This document shows, piece by piece, positions 1 through 9,387 of a DNA stretch of 64,000 nt. The notes below the pieces were generated by a model. The model searched no databases and was not told the DNA's origin. It worked only from the letters and a program-made list of their open reading frames with translations. Position 1 is the first letter of the stretch; the number at the start of each line of letters is the position of its first letter. The stretch spans positions 1 through 64,000 of the forward strand of contig NZ_VCMV01000021.1 of assembly GCF_008757455.1 (NCBI RefSeq), given 5' to 3'. Source of the DNA: Microvirga brassicacearum. Lineage in GTDB: Bacteria; Pseudomonadota; Alphaproteobacteria; Rhizobiales; Beijerinckiaceae. The position numbers were made by a program, and so were the translations under genes.

Positions 1-3000
1 CCCTCCTGCAGGTCCCATTCCCGGCCGCTCACCCGCCCACCCGGCTCGTACACGGTCCTGAGATGGTGCGTCTGCGTGCCGTTGGCGCCCTTGGTTTCGT
101 AGGTGCTCCGCACCTGGCGACCATTGCCGTCATAGCCATAAGAGATCGTCGCCGCCGCGTTCGCCAGGCTGATCAGGCGTCCCCCGTCGGGGCCGCTTCC
201 GGGCGCCCCGTAGGTGCTCGTCGTCACCTCCGGACGCGGCATGTTGGCCCGCACGGTCTTGGTCTTGAGGCGGCCAAGATCGTCATAGGCAAAGGCGGTC
301 TTCTCGCCGCGGGCGTCGGTCTGTTCCACCAGCTCCCCGGCCAGGTTGTAGCGGTAGTGCCACAGGCCCCGGTCGGGATCGTTCACCTGCATGCGCCGCC
401 CCAAGGTGTCGTAGGTGTAGGACCAGGCGCTGCCGCGGGGATCGCGAACGCCAGTCATCCGGCCGAGCCCGTCATAGGTCATGGTGGTGGTCAGGAAGGC
501 GCCGCCGACATACGGGCGATCCGCCTGGATCGTGCGGCCATAGGCATCCCGGTGGGCGCGCGCGACACGGGACAGCTCGTCCCGCGTCTCGATCAGGTCG
601 AAGCCGACCGGGCTTGCCTTGTAGGCGCTCGTCACCATGGTCTGGTCCGGACGCGTCATCTTCACGACCCGGTCGAGACCGTCATAGGCAAAGCGCGTCA
701 GCTCGCGCGGCCCGCCCGCATAAAACGGCAAGGTGCGGCTTTCCGGCTGCCCGCGCCGATTGTAGTCCACATCGACCTGGATGGCGTTGCCGGGCGCGCT
801 GCGAAGCGTGCTCCGCACCCGCCCGTGCCCGTCCCGGTAGACGGAGGCGCTCAGCGTGCCGCCGCCCAGCGGCGTGACGGTCTCGATGCGCTGCCGGTAC
901 GGGTCGCCGATGTTGTGATAGTTCCAGGCGGTGGTCTCGCCGCCCGGCTTGACGACGGATTTAGGGCGGCAATGTTCGTCGTAGCCGTAGGTGGTGGCCT
1001 GGCCGGTGAGATCCTTGGTGCTGGCGGACTTGCCGCACCGGAAATCCCACTCTGCCGATCGAACCGTGACGCCGGCGGTGGTCACATTGGTGGGAAAGAG
1101 GTGGTAGGTCGGATCGAACGTGGTCACCGTCTGGCGGTTGATCTCATCCGTCACCGTGATCCGATTGCCGTAGGGATCATAGGTGGCAGCGCGGTCCGCA
1201 TAGGTCCCCGCCTCTTTGAGCCAGCGACGGGTCAGGGTCAGATCGCCCTTTGCCGGAGGCATGGTTCCGCCCTGGCCGTCGTAATGGAACAGGGTTTGGG
1301 CAATTTCGCGATTCGAATCGACGGCGGTGCCCTCATAGACGCGCTCATTGGCGGGCCGTTTCACGATGTAGGCGGTCGTGTTCGGGTAGAACTTCCAGGC
1401 GGTGACGCGCTCGTCGCCGGAAATGTCGAGACGGCCATGCTCCTTGAGCTGAATCAGGTTGCCGTGGACCTTGTCGAACTCGCGCTCGACCTTGCGGGTA
1501 CGTGATCCATCCACCAGCATGTCCGTCGTGGTGGTGGCGGTGTTGTGGGCCCAGTAGGGCGCGCTGCCGATGTTGACGGTCCAGGTCTCGTCGACCACGC
1601 GCAGCACCGGCGCGCTCGCACCCGCGCCGGCCCTGACGGTGAGCTTCTCGATCTTGCCGGCCGCAGCCACGTTCTGCAGAAACTGGTATTCGCGCACCGG
1701 GCACTGGGTCTCGCCCGTGATGCACGGCAGCTTCATGGTGACCGTCTTGAAGCCGTAGAAACGGCGCTGGCCATGGCTGTAAAACCCTCCCGAATAAGCA
1801 AACCCGGTCTTGGTGCGGCCGCCGCGACCGTCGTCGCGTTCGATGGAGGACACGCGCTGCAGCACGAACGGCATGCGATCGTTCGGCGTGGTCGAGGAGG
1901 GCTCGTAGGCGATGGTGGCGGTGCCGCCCCAGATGTTGGCGACGCCAGTGAGGAGGTCCTGCGGCACCCCGGTGGAAGTCCAGACCTTGTTGGTGAAGAC
2001 ATCGGTCTTGCCGTCGCCGTTGAAATCCCCCGCGCGTAGCGCGATCGGAAGCGGGGAGACGTTGGTGACATCCGGCAGGCTCCGGCGCACGAAGGCGGAG
2101 CCCTTGTAGCGCAGGATCGTGCCGCCGGCGGCATTAGGGGCTGAGGGGACGTAGACGTCCGAACGTCCATCCCCGTCGAAATCTCCCACCAGGGCGCCGG
2201 GGGCGGCGCTCGACAGGGCGGTCATCGGACCCTTGATCAGGATCTTGCCGTTCGACAGCATCACGCGGGCGGTCTTGTGATCCTTGTTCAGAAGGGTGAC
2301 GTCGCTCTTGCCGTCGCCGTTGAGATCCCCGACCACGAGCTCCGCGACGGGCTCAAGGCCACCGGCGATGAGCACCTTCTCCTGCGCCTTGAATCTCTTG
2401 CCGGCCTTGTCCCACAACAGGATCGCCGCATGGGTACCCCAGACCAAGTCAGGCTCATGGCAAATGAGATCAGTGCGTCCGTCGCCGTCGAAATCGCCGG
2501 TCTGGACGAGGTAGTTACGCAGGGTATTGCAGAGCGGAAGTGCGCCCACAATGTAGCGCGGGCTGGGGGTGGATAAGAGCGTGCTGTCGAAGAAGATCTT
2601 GCTGGTTCCGCTACCCTCGAAATCGCCGGCGATGGCGCGGCCTGCGAGACCGCCATGGGGCAGGGAGAACCAATCAGTGGCGGTGAGTTGCGTTTTCCCG
2701 GCGATCGTATCGAGGCGGTAGAGCACGGCCTTCGTGCCGGTGACCGTGGTGCATTCATTCGTGTTCGTATTGCAGGTCTCGTCTGCCCAGGAGACGATCC
2801 GCATCACCTGCTGCCGGCCCAGGCCGAGGAAGTCGCCGGAAAGCCAGCGGTCGCCGCCCGTCACGGTATGACCGTAGGCGATGTTGGCAAGCCAAGCCGA
2901 CGCATAGGCGCCTTGGGCCGGGTTGGTCGAATAGACGAAGGTGCATTTGTCAGCCGTGGACGCACATGTGTAGCCGAACACGTCGCTGCGCTGGTCGCCG

Positions 3001-4319
3001 TTAAGGTCGAGGACCAGGCGTTCGTGGCCGGCAGCGATGGTCGCGCCGGAAGCCCGGAAGCCGAGGGCGCTGGACGAATAAGCGAAGGTCGTCGCTGGCA
3101 GCCGCGCGCCGTCGGTAACCGTGCCGGTGGCGTCGATGACAACGTTGTTGCCGAATTCCTGCACGCTCGTTAGCCGGGCGGAGCCGGTGAGGGCCGAAAT
3201 GTCGTGGACGAGCTTGTAGGCCCGCACCTTCTGGCCGCCGGTACGCACCAGGATGGTCTTCAGGCGGCCGGAAACCCGCCCGATGCTTCCGCCGCCATTG
3301 GCGATCGACATGGCGGGCGTTGACAGCTTGTGCCGGTAGAGGACGATCTCGGTGCCGTTATAGGTGATCCTGGTCGGATAGCAGACGGAGCCGGACGCAC
3401 AGTGATAGCTGTACTTGACCACGTTTCCGTGCCGGTCCGTGGCCGAAGTGAGGACGAAAAGATATTTGTCCTTGAGGTTGGGGTCCCCGGAAAGGGTCGG
3501 GTTCACGAGCCCCGAAGCCTGATAGATATAGACGGTCCCATCCCGCGCCGTGATTCTCCAGCGCTTGGCACTGCCCGAATAGGCGAAGCGTCGATAGCTC
3601 TCCACCTTGGACATGCGGTTGCCCCCACTCGCGCAGCTCGGAGCCTTCGATGGCTTCGGGCAGGGCACGATCTCTTCCCCGTCGAGCAGGAAGACGTCCG
3701 TGTCGTCGAAGCGCGGCGTGCCGCGGCCCTTCGAGACGCGCACGATGCTCGAGATCCCATCCAACGACCATCCGGTGCCGAAAAAGCCGGCGAGCGGTCC
3801 GCCGGCTCTGAGGCCGCGGCCTGAATCGTAGACCAAGCGCAGCTTCGGCTCGAGGCCCCGAAAGCTCGGGACCGCGATGGGGATCGAAGTGGTGTAGCTG
3901 CCGCTATAGGACGCGTCCGGCAGGAGCGCCGATGTGTCGTCCACCGCCCCGGCGGCCGGCTCCGGGGTGGTGCTGGCGTTGGTGGTCATGGTGCTGGATT
4001 TCGCGGCACCAGACGTCGTGACGCTGGGAGCCTCGCCACCGGACGATGCCGATTCGGCATGGGCGGGCTCAGGAGCCGTGTCCTCGGGGGAAAGCCCACC
4101 CGTGGGATTCATCGGCACCGGCGGACCCGTCCGGCCCTCCGTATCCAAGGTCCCGCTGGCCGCCTCCGCCGGGTCCGCGTCGTCAGAGATCACGACATCC
4201 TCGGAAGGCGCGGTCTGCGCCGGCGTCTGCGCCCGGAGCGGAACCGTCTGGAAGAGACTTATGGAACCGGCGAGGCAAAACAGAAGGACGACAGGAGGAA
4301 AGAGGCGGAAGGCGGGCAC
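1..4319 (-). CDS. Secreted SpvB / FG-GAP / RHS-repeat giant protein (3' end beyond window)
   Basis: About 1,439 codons are visible and the frame is still open at base 1, so the C-terminus is missing. The GTG at 4319 is preferred because it gives a Sec-type signal peptide (hydrophobic PVVLLFCLAGS, then an Ala-rich linker); an in-frame TAA lies about 80 nt further upstream. Residues about 125-350 resemble the SpvB/TcaC N-terminal domain (GTGWSLDGISS, DDTDVFLLDGEE). Residues about 430-770 carry five or six FG-GAP/VCBS-like blocks (GDFDGDGRTD, GDLNGDGKSD, GDFNGDGKTD). From about residue 1040 RHS/YD repeats begin (TYGYDEHCRP, TMTYDGLGRM, YRYNLAGEL). The family makes RHS-cocoon proteins that often enclose a C-terminal toxin. 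Whether this one ends in a toxin cannot be seen. It is divergent from gspD. Confidence 0.88.
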   Translation of the reverse strand, partial: MPAFRLFPPVVLLFCLAGSISLFQTVPLRAQTPAQTAPSEDVVISDDADPAEAASGTLDTEGRTGPPVPMNPTGGLSPEDTAPEPAHAESASSGGEAPSVTTSGAAKSSTMTTNASTTPEPAAGAVDDTSALLPDASYSGSYTTSIPIAVPSFRGLEPKLRLVYDSGRGLRAGGPLAGFFGTGWSLDGISSIVRVSKGRGTPRFDDTDVFLLDGEEIVPCPKPSKAPSCASGGNRMSKVESYRRFAYSGSAKRWRITARDGTVYIYQASGLVNPTLSGDPNLKDKYLFVLTSATDRHGNVVKYSYHCASGSVCYPTRITYNGTEIVLYRHKLSTPAMSIANGGGSIGRVSGRLKTILVRTGGQKVRAYKLVHDISALTGSARLTSVQEFGNNVVIDATGTVTDGARLPATTFAYSSSALGFRASGATIAAGHERLVLDLNGDQRSDVFGYTCASTADKCTFVYSTNPAQGAYASAWLANIAYGHTVTGGDRWLSGDFLGLGRQQVMRIVSWADETCNTNTNECTTVTGTKAVLYRLDTIAGKTQLTATDWFSLPHGGLAGRAIAGDFEGSGTSKIFFDSTLLSTPSPRYIVGALPLCNTLRNYLVQTGDFDGDGRTDLICHEPDLVWGTHAAILLWDKAGKRFKAQEKVLIAGGLEPVAELVVGDLNGDGKSDVTLLNKDHKTARVMLSNGKILIKGPMTALSSAAPGALVGDFDGDGRSDVYVPSAPNAAGGTILRYKGSAFVRRSLPDVTNVSPLPIALRAGDFNGDGKTDVFTNKVWTSTGVPQDLLTGVANIWGGTATIAYEPSSTTPNDRMPFVLQRVSSIERDDGRGGRTKTGFAYSGGFYSHGQRRFYGFKTVTMKLPCITGETQCPVREYQFLQNVAAAGKIEKLTVRAGAGASAPVLRVVDETWTVNIGSAPYWAHNTATTTTDMLVDGSRTRKVEREFDKVHGNLIQLKEHGRLDISGDERVTAWKFYPNTTAYIVKRPANERVYEGTAVDSNREIAQTLFHYDGQGGTMPPAKGDLTLTRRWLKEAGTYADRAATYDPYGNRITVTDEINRQTVTTFDPTYHLFPTNVTTAGVTVRSAEWDFRCGKSASTKDLTGQATTYGYDEHCRPKSVVKPGGETTAWNYHNIGDPYRQRIETVTPLGGGTLSASVYRDGHGRVRSTLRSAPGNAIQVDVDYNRRGQPESRTLPFYAGGPRELTRFAYDGLDRVVKMTRPDQTMVTSAYKASPVGFDLIETRDELSRVARAHRDAYGRTIQADRPYVGGAFLTTTMTYDGLGRMTGVRDPRGSAWSYTYDTLGRRMQVNDPDRGLWHYRYNLAGELVEQTDARGEKTAFAYDDLGRLKTKTVRANMPRPEVTTSTYGAPGSGPDGGRLISLANAAATISYGYDGNGRQVRSTYETKGANGTQTHHLRTVYEPGGRVSGREWDLQE

Positions 4320-4533
4320 AGGAAGTACACTTTGTGGTTGTGGGGCGGTCGAGGTCGATAATCCTAGACTGACACCGGCCAGCCGCTTTAGGTATCTTTA
4401 CTGATATATCGTTGCTTTTATCCACAAGCTTCTGGCAACTCCGGATGGAAAACCACAAGCTACTCGGGGATGAGATAATCAGCCTACCGCCGGAAACGCG
4501 GGGCGCAGATTAGAATCGTCTCGAGGTACTTCA

Positions 4534-6564
4534 ATGAAAGGCGCCATCGGCATTGCTGCCATCGCCGGGACGATCGCATTGGCGGGGTGCGCATCCCAAT
4601 CTTCGTCACCCGACGGCGACGGCCGTTACAGTCTCCTGGGGCCGAATGCGCGATACCTAACCTCGGGGCGCCCGGAATTGGGGAGCGACGGGCCGATTCC
4701 CGCGAGCGGACCCAATCGGCGAGCCGGCTACACGGATCTCGGCAGCGAGGCGGCCGGAACCGGCGGCCAAACAAGCGAGCCGATCCTCATCACGGAGAAC
4801 GGTACGAAAGTCACGGTGAACTTCGTAAACGCGGATCTGCAGGATTTCGTGCGCGTGGTTTTCGACGACGTGCTGAAGGAAAACGTCATCGTCGACCCTG
4901 CCCTGACCGGTCGGGTGACGCTCCGCACCACCGAGCCGGTGACGCGACAGGCGGCTTTGTCTTTAGTTCGCAACGTTCTCCAGCTTCACGGAGCAGCCCT
5001 GGTCAAGGCCGATGGTGTTTTTCGGGTCGCCAGTCGCGGCAATGGCTCGGAACAGGGACCGGTCGGCGAGAACATTCGCATCGTCCCGATTCGATTCCTG
5101 AAGGCGGAGCAAGCGCGTGCGGCCTTGCAGCCCTTCGCAACCGCCGGCACTCAGATCGTCGCCAGCACCGAAGGACGCTATCTTATTCTGGCCGGGTCCC
5201 CGGCCGACCTCGACCCGATGGCCCAACTCCTCGACACGCTCGATGTCGACCAGATGCTGGGTATGTTCTTTGCTCTCGTCCCGCTCAAGGATGCGAGCGC
5301 CGCAACCGTCGCCACGGAAGCAGCCCAGATGTTCGGAGGGGAAAATGAGGGCGCTTTCCGGGTGCTCCCGATTCAGAGAATGAACGCGGTCCTGCTGATG
5401 ACCAGATCGACGGCAGCGCTCAAGCGCGCCAAGGATTGGGTCGAACGTCTCGACCAGACCGGCAACGACAGTCGGCAGATGAGGGTGTTTCAGATTCAGA
5501 ACCGCCGCGCCGCCGACCTCGCCAAGATTCTTAGCGGAATGCTGGCCGGACAAGGCGGTCCCGCCGGCGAGGCTCCGTCCGGCAACGCAGGCGCCCTCGG
5601 CGCAAACGGCGCGGCAAAGATCGAGCCGGCAGCACTCAGCGCGGCTCACGAGCCCGCGAGCCCGGAGACGGGCCACCCCCTGCAGGGCGTCCAGGTCCGC
5701 GCCGATACCGCAACCAATTCGCTTGTCGTCATGGCGCGCCCTGAAACCTACGGGCTGATCGAGTCGGCGATCCGCCGGCTCGATGTCCTGCCGACGCAGG
5801 TCCTAATCGAGGCCACTATCGCCGAGGTCGGATTGAACGATGCCCTACGCTACGGCGTGCGCTGGTATTTTCAGCAGGGGGCCCATGGCGTTTCTCTCAA
5901 TGACGGAAGCCCGAACCCCGGCGCGAACCTGCCGGGCTTCAACTACGTGTTCAACGTCCCGCAAGGGCGTCTTGTGGTCAACGCTCTCGAGAAGATCACC
6001 AACCTCGAGGTCATCTCCTCCCCAGCCCTCACCGTCCTCGATAACGAGACCGCGACTCTCAAGGTCGGCGATCAGGTTCCGATTGCGACGCGGTCCGCCC
6101 GCAGCGTCACGAACCCGGAGGCGCCCGTCGTCAACGAGATTGAACTGAAGGATACGGGCATCATCCTGACCGTCACGCCGCGCGTGAACGCGAGCGGTCT
6201 CGTCATGCTCGATATTTCGCAGGAGGTCAGCGATGTGGTTCCCACATCCACTTCCGCCATCGACTCGCCGACGATCCGGCAGCGCAAGATCAACAGCTCG
6301 GTCGCCGTGCAAAGCGGCGCTGAAATCGTTCTTGGCGGTCTCATCTCGTCGAACCGTCAGGCCGGCAAGGAGGGCATTCCGGGCTTGAAGGACATTCCGA
6401 TCCTCGGTGCCGTTTTCACCAGCAATGCCGTCAACGATCGCCGCAAGAGCGAACTTTTGGTCATCATCAGGCCGACCGTGATCGCAAACCGCGTCGATCT
6501 GTTTCGTATCACCGAAGAGATCAAGGCAGGCATGACGGGAATTGCAAACATCAAGAGCCGCTAA
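4534..6564 (+). CDS. gspD: Type II secretion system secretin (GspD family), lipoprotein
   Basis: 676 aa, a usual length for GspD. An N-terminal lipobox (IALAGC) predicts a lipidated outer-membrane protein. Residues about 90-165 form the N0 domain (VNFVNADLQDFVRVVFDDVL), about 175-430 the N1-N3 ring repeats, with a Gly/Ala/Pro-rich insertion in the last, and about 440-660 the secretin beta-barrel core (VPIATRS, GIILTVTPRV, IVLGGLISS, GIPGLKDIPILG). The protein would form the multimeric outer-membrane channel for folded exoproteins. No other gsp gene (C, E-M) is present in the 64 kb, so it is an orphan secretin here. It is probably cotranscribed with the RTX gene 61 nt downstream. A secretin from a related pilus or Tad-like machine is less likely, because the N0 and N1-N3 organisation fits GspD. 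Confidence 0.88.
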   Translation: MKGAIGIAAIAGTIALAGCASQSSSPDGDGRYSLLGPNARYLTSGRPELGSDGPIPASGPNRRAGYTDLGSEAAGTGGQTSEPILITENGTKVTVNFVNADLQDFVRVVFDDVLKENVIVDPALTGRVTLRTTEPVTRQAALSLVRNVLQLHGAALVKADGVFRVASRGNGSEQGPVGENIRIVPIRFLKAEQARAALQPFATAGTQIVASTEGRYLILAGSPADLDPMAQLLDTLDVDQMLGMFFALVPLKDASAATVATEAAQMFGGENEGAFRVLPIQRMNAVLLMTRSTAALKRAKDWVERLDQTGNDSRQMRVFQIQNRRAADLAKILSGMLAGQGGPAGEAPSGNAGALGANGAAKIEPAALSAAHEPASPETGHPLQGVQVRADTATNSLVVMARPETYGLIESAIRRLDVLPTQVLIEATIAEVGLNDALRYGVRWYFQQGAHGVSLNDGSPNPGANLPGFNYVFNVPQGRLVVNALEKITNLEVISSPALTVLDNETATLKVGDQVPIATRSARSVTNPEAPVVNEIELKDTGIILTVTPRVNASGLVMLDISQEVSDVVPTSTSAIDSPTIRQRKINSSVAVQSGAEIVLGGLISSNRQAGKEGIPGLKDIPILGAVFTSNAVNDRRKSELLVIIRPTVIANRVDLFRITEEIKAGMTGIANIKSR

Positions 6565-6625
6565 GGCTCTTCCACAGGACGCATCAGCAGCACCCGCACT
6601 GTCAGCAGCATCAGAGGACCGACAA

Positions 6626-8410
6626 ATGGCGACGATCACGTTTAACGCGAATGTGGACCCTAACAACGCGTTCCTGAGTATTCCGACCGAGATCGATTCT
6701 GTCGCGGCGACAAGCTCTACGGTCTTCGAGGTCGGAGACCAGCGGTTCACCCTCCTGCGGCTTGAGGGAACCGGCTTTACCTATTCGGCCCCGGGTGTGC
6801 CGAGCGCCGGTACGCTCACGGGCTTTTCTCTTTTGCAAGGAGGCATGACGACCGTCACCGTAACCGGATTGCCGTCTCTTCTGGCATTGCCCCAAGCCGA
6901 GGCTCTGCGCCTCGCAGGCGCTCCAGGCGCTTTGCTGAGATATCTTCTAGCCGGCAACGATGTCGCCGTTGGCGGAGTTGGCGACCAGGTCATCATTTCC
7001 GAAGGCGGCAATGACACGCTCGATGGAGGCGTTGGTGCGGATTATATCATCGCCGGCGATGGAGACGATCTCGTGATCAGCGGTCTGGGGCAAGGCCCAA
7101 GGGGCGGAGCGGCCGAGCGTTTGATCGGCGGCGATGGGACCGACCGGCTGGTCATCGATCGATCCGACCAGGCGCTCGCTTTCATGTTCGACATCATGGT
7201 CGATGACGTCACGGCGATGCTCGATGGCACGCGCCTGAGCGGGTTCGAACAAATGGAGTTTCGCTCCGGCCCCGGCAGCGATCAACTCGCCGGGGGACGT
7301 CTCGCCGATTTCATCAGCGCGGGTGACGGAAGCGATCGCGTCAGCGGCCGGGACGGCAACGATACATTGTCGGGAGGCAGCGGCGCAGACAACATCGACG
7401 GCGGAGCGGGCGATGATGCGATAACCGGCGATGAGGGCGTCGACGCTCTGGATGGCGGCGGGGGCAGCGACACCATCGACGGAGGCGCGCAAGCGGATAA
7501 TTTGTCTGGAGGCGACGGCGACGATGCTTTGAGCGGCGGTGTCGACGCCGACAATGTCGACGGCGGATCCGGCAACGACCTCCTTTACGGCGGCGCAGGC
7601 GCGGACAACGTCAACGGAGGATCGGAAAACGATCTGGTCACCGGTGACGACGGAATTGATATTCTGGATGGGGGCGGCGGGAACGACACCATCGATGGGG
7701 GCATGCAGTCTGACAACATCTTCGGCGGCGACGGCGACGACATACTGATCGGCGGATTGGGTACGGATTATATTGAAGGCGGTTTCGGAAACGATGTTCT
7801 CGACGGTGGTGCTGGACCGGACGTATTGTCCGGGGGGCTAGGGAATGATCGCTACTGGGTCAATAGCGCGGGCGATACTCTGTCCGAGGCGACCCGCGAG
7901 GGATACGATTCCGTCTATACCTTTACGCACTACAGCCTCACCCCCACAGCCGCAATCGAGCTCTTGTGCACGGCAGATCCAAAAGGAAAAGCAGCCATTC
8001 AACTGAAGGGCAACAACTTCGCGAACTTCATTCAGGGCAATGCGGGCGCCAACATCATCAACGGACTTGGTGGAGCCGACAAGTTGAAGGGCGGACGCGG
8101 CCGGGACGTCTTTGTATTCGACACGAATTTGTCGAAACGTGCTGTCGACAAGATCATCGACTTCAAAGTGAAGGACGATTCCTTTCGTCTCGACCGAGAT
8201 ATTTTCAAGAAGCTCGAAGGTGATAAATTTTTAGACAAAAATATTTTCTATATAGGCCCAAGTGCAGTCGGCGCTGATGATCGGATTATTTACAATCCCA
8301 AAACCGGGGGACTGTATTACGACGAAGATGGAACCGGCAGCATGAGGGCCATTTTATTCGCAAAGCTTAAGAAAAACCTGAAGCTGACAGAGGCGGATTT
8401 CTATATCTGA
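6626..8410 (+). CDS. RTX-type calcium-binding secreted protein
   Basis: 594 aa from the ATG at 6626, chosen over an upstream in-frame ATG at 6542 because that one overlaps the gspD stop and 6626 has AGAGGA upstream. There is no Sec signal peptide. Residues about 125-150 and 217-410 carry RTX nonapeptides (GGxGxDxLx, e.g. GGSGADNID, GGDGDDALS), which bind calcium and fold outside the cell. The last 100 residues (GGADKLKGG, DVFVFDTNL, DKIIDFKVKDD) match the tail typical of type I secretion substrates. No catalytic domain is recognisable, so the role may be adhesive or S-layer-like. Export by a TolC-type T1SS is expected from the family, but no T1SS genes are in the window and the neighbour is a T2SS secretin. 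The 3' part is AT-richer than the rest. Confidence 0.85.
   Translation: MATITFNANVDPNNAFLSIPTEIDSVAATSSTVFEVGDQRFTLLRLEGTGFTYSAPGVPSAGTLTGFSLLQGGMTTVTVTGLPSLLALPQAEALRLAGAPGALLRYLLAGNDVAVGGVGDQVIISEGGNDTLDGGVGADYIIAGDGDDLVISGLGQGPRGGAAERLIGGDGTDRLVIDRSDQALAFMFDIMVDDVTAMLDGTRLSGFEQMEFRSGPGSDQLAGGRLADFISAGDGSDRVSGRDGNDTLSGGSGADNIDGGAGDDAITGDEGVDALDGGGGSDTIDGGAQADNLSGGDGDDALSGGVDADNVDGGSGNDLLYGGAGADNVNGGSENDLVTGDDGIDILDGGGGNDTIDGGMQSDNIFGGDGDDILIGGLGTDYIEGGFGNDVLDGGAGPDVLSGGLGNDRYWVNSAGDTLSEATREGYDSVYTFTHYSLTPTAAIELLCTADPKGKAAIQLKGNNFANFIQGNAGANIINGLGGADKLKGGRGRDVFVFDTNLSKRAVDKIIDFKVKDDSFRLDRDIFKKLEGDKFLDKNIFYIGPSAVGADDRIIYNPKTGGLYYDEDGTGSMRAILFAKLKKNLKLTEADFYI
7276..7854 (+). repeat. Tandem RTX nonapeptide-coding repeats
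   Basis: Degenerate 27-nt units inside the RTX gene, each coding for a GGxGxDxxx-like nonapeptide, with about twenty imperfect copies. Units are diverged enough that they are not identical at the DNA level. Confidence 0.75.
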
Positions 8411-8489
8411 GAAGATCTCTGAGAGAAGTGTCGACGCCTGAATTTGATCCCTGTGAGTGAGCCTAGATCCCCATGCGGTCCTCCTCAGA

Positions 8490-9272
8490 TCATCCGGCTG
8501 GGCGGCTCGAATCTGCATCCTGCCTCGCCTGCTTTGCCAAGCTCACGAGCATCGGGCGCAGTTCCTCCCCGCTGGCGAGGGGGCGCGGGAAATTGAGCCG
8601 CAGGACCGTGTCACCCGAAATGAGTTGCGCGCCTTCCGGATCGATTGCCGTCAGCTTCCAGCGCCCGGGGGCGCCGCCGCAGAGTCGCGTCGCGTAGAGA
8701 GCCACCGCATCGGCGTGCTCAGTGTTCATGTGCTCGAGGGCATCCGCCTCCATGGCGGCGAGGTCAGCGAGACCTTCCATCGGCGTCAGCACGTCGGTGG
8801 CCGCCATGCGATAGGCGCGTCCGAAGCCGGCATTCAGGCTCGCGCCCTCAATTGCCAGCCGCCAGAATGCGAAATCGGGAAAATCGACGTACAACTCAGC
8901 CTTGGGATGATGCGCCAGATATCGCTGCCGTGCGCGCGCAGTCTCCGGTCCGTCGCGGTCGAGTTTGCGTGCCGTCGCTAGGAGGGTGAGACGGGGATGC
9001 GCCAGCGGATCGCCCTTGCCGCTTGCCGCAACGAGCAGGGAGCAGGCCGCGTCGGCTTCGAGCAATTGCGTATGCGTCGACAATTGAGACGTGAGAATGA
9101 TCGGCGTCCCGTCCATTTCCGTGGCGACTGCAACGAGGCTGGCGAAAGGCATTCCGCTGATGCCGTCGTTCGTCGCCAAGGCGCCGGACCGGGCGGTGCG
9201 TAGCAGACGCTTCGCGAGAAGGCGCGCGTCGTCATCGACAGGCAAGGTCGGGTCTTTGGACGAAGGCATCAT
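8490..9272 (-). CDS. HugZ-like / pyridoxamine-phosphate-oxidase-fold protein with DUF2470 domain
   Basis: 260 aa from the first of two tandem ATGs, with GGGAG upstream; the longer ORF has no recognisable extra domain. Residues about 15-150 are a split-barrel flavin- or haem-binding domain (RSGALATND, PFASLVAVATE, LTSQLSTHTQ, HPRLTLLA). Residues about 170-255 are a DUF2470 domain (HMNTEHADAVALYA). This order is that of HugZ/HutZ haem-utilisation proteins and of related alphaproteobacterial proteins of unknown substrate. It is cytoplasmic. No haem transporter is nearby, so a haem-degrading role is not proved. It is divergent from the amidase gene and convergent with the RTX gene. Confidence 0.8.
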   Translation of the reverse strand: MMPSSKDPTLPVDDDARLLAKRLLRTARSGALATNDGISGMPFASLVAVATEMDGTPIILTSQLSTHTQLLEADAACSLLVAASGKGDPLAHPRLTLLATARKLDRDGPETARARQRYLAHHPKAELYVDFPDFAFWRLAIEGASLNAGFGRAYRMAATDVLTPMEGLADLAAMEADALEHMNTEHADAVALYATRLCGGAPGRWKLTAIDPEGAQLISGDTVLRLNFPRPLASGEELRPMLVSLAKQARQDADSSRPAG

Positions 9273-9387
9273 CGAAGTCTCCCTCGGGGGTTCTCGACTA
9301 GCATGCGCCGACGTGGGATGACCAGCGAGCACCGCGGTGTCACAATTGCCGTCCTGCTTGCCCTCACCATCGCCTGATCTAACCGGG

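Noticed and set aside
63-1505. 480-aa plus-strand open frame
   Set aside because: It is antisense to the RHS-repeat part of the large protein, has no recognisable domain, and its openness follows from the GC-rich codon pattern of the real gene.
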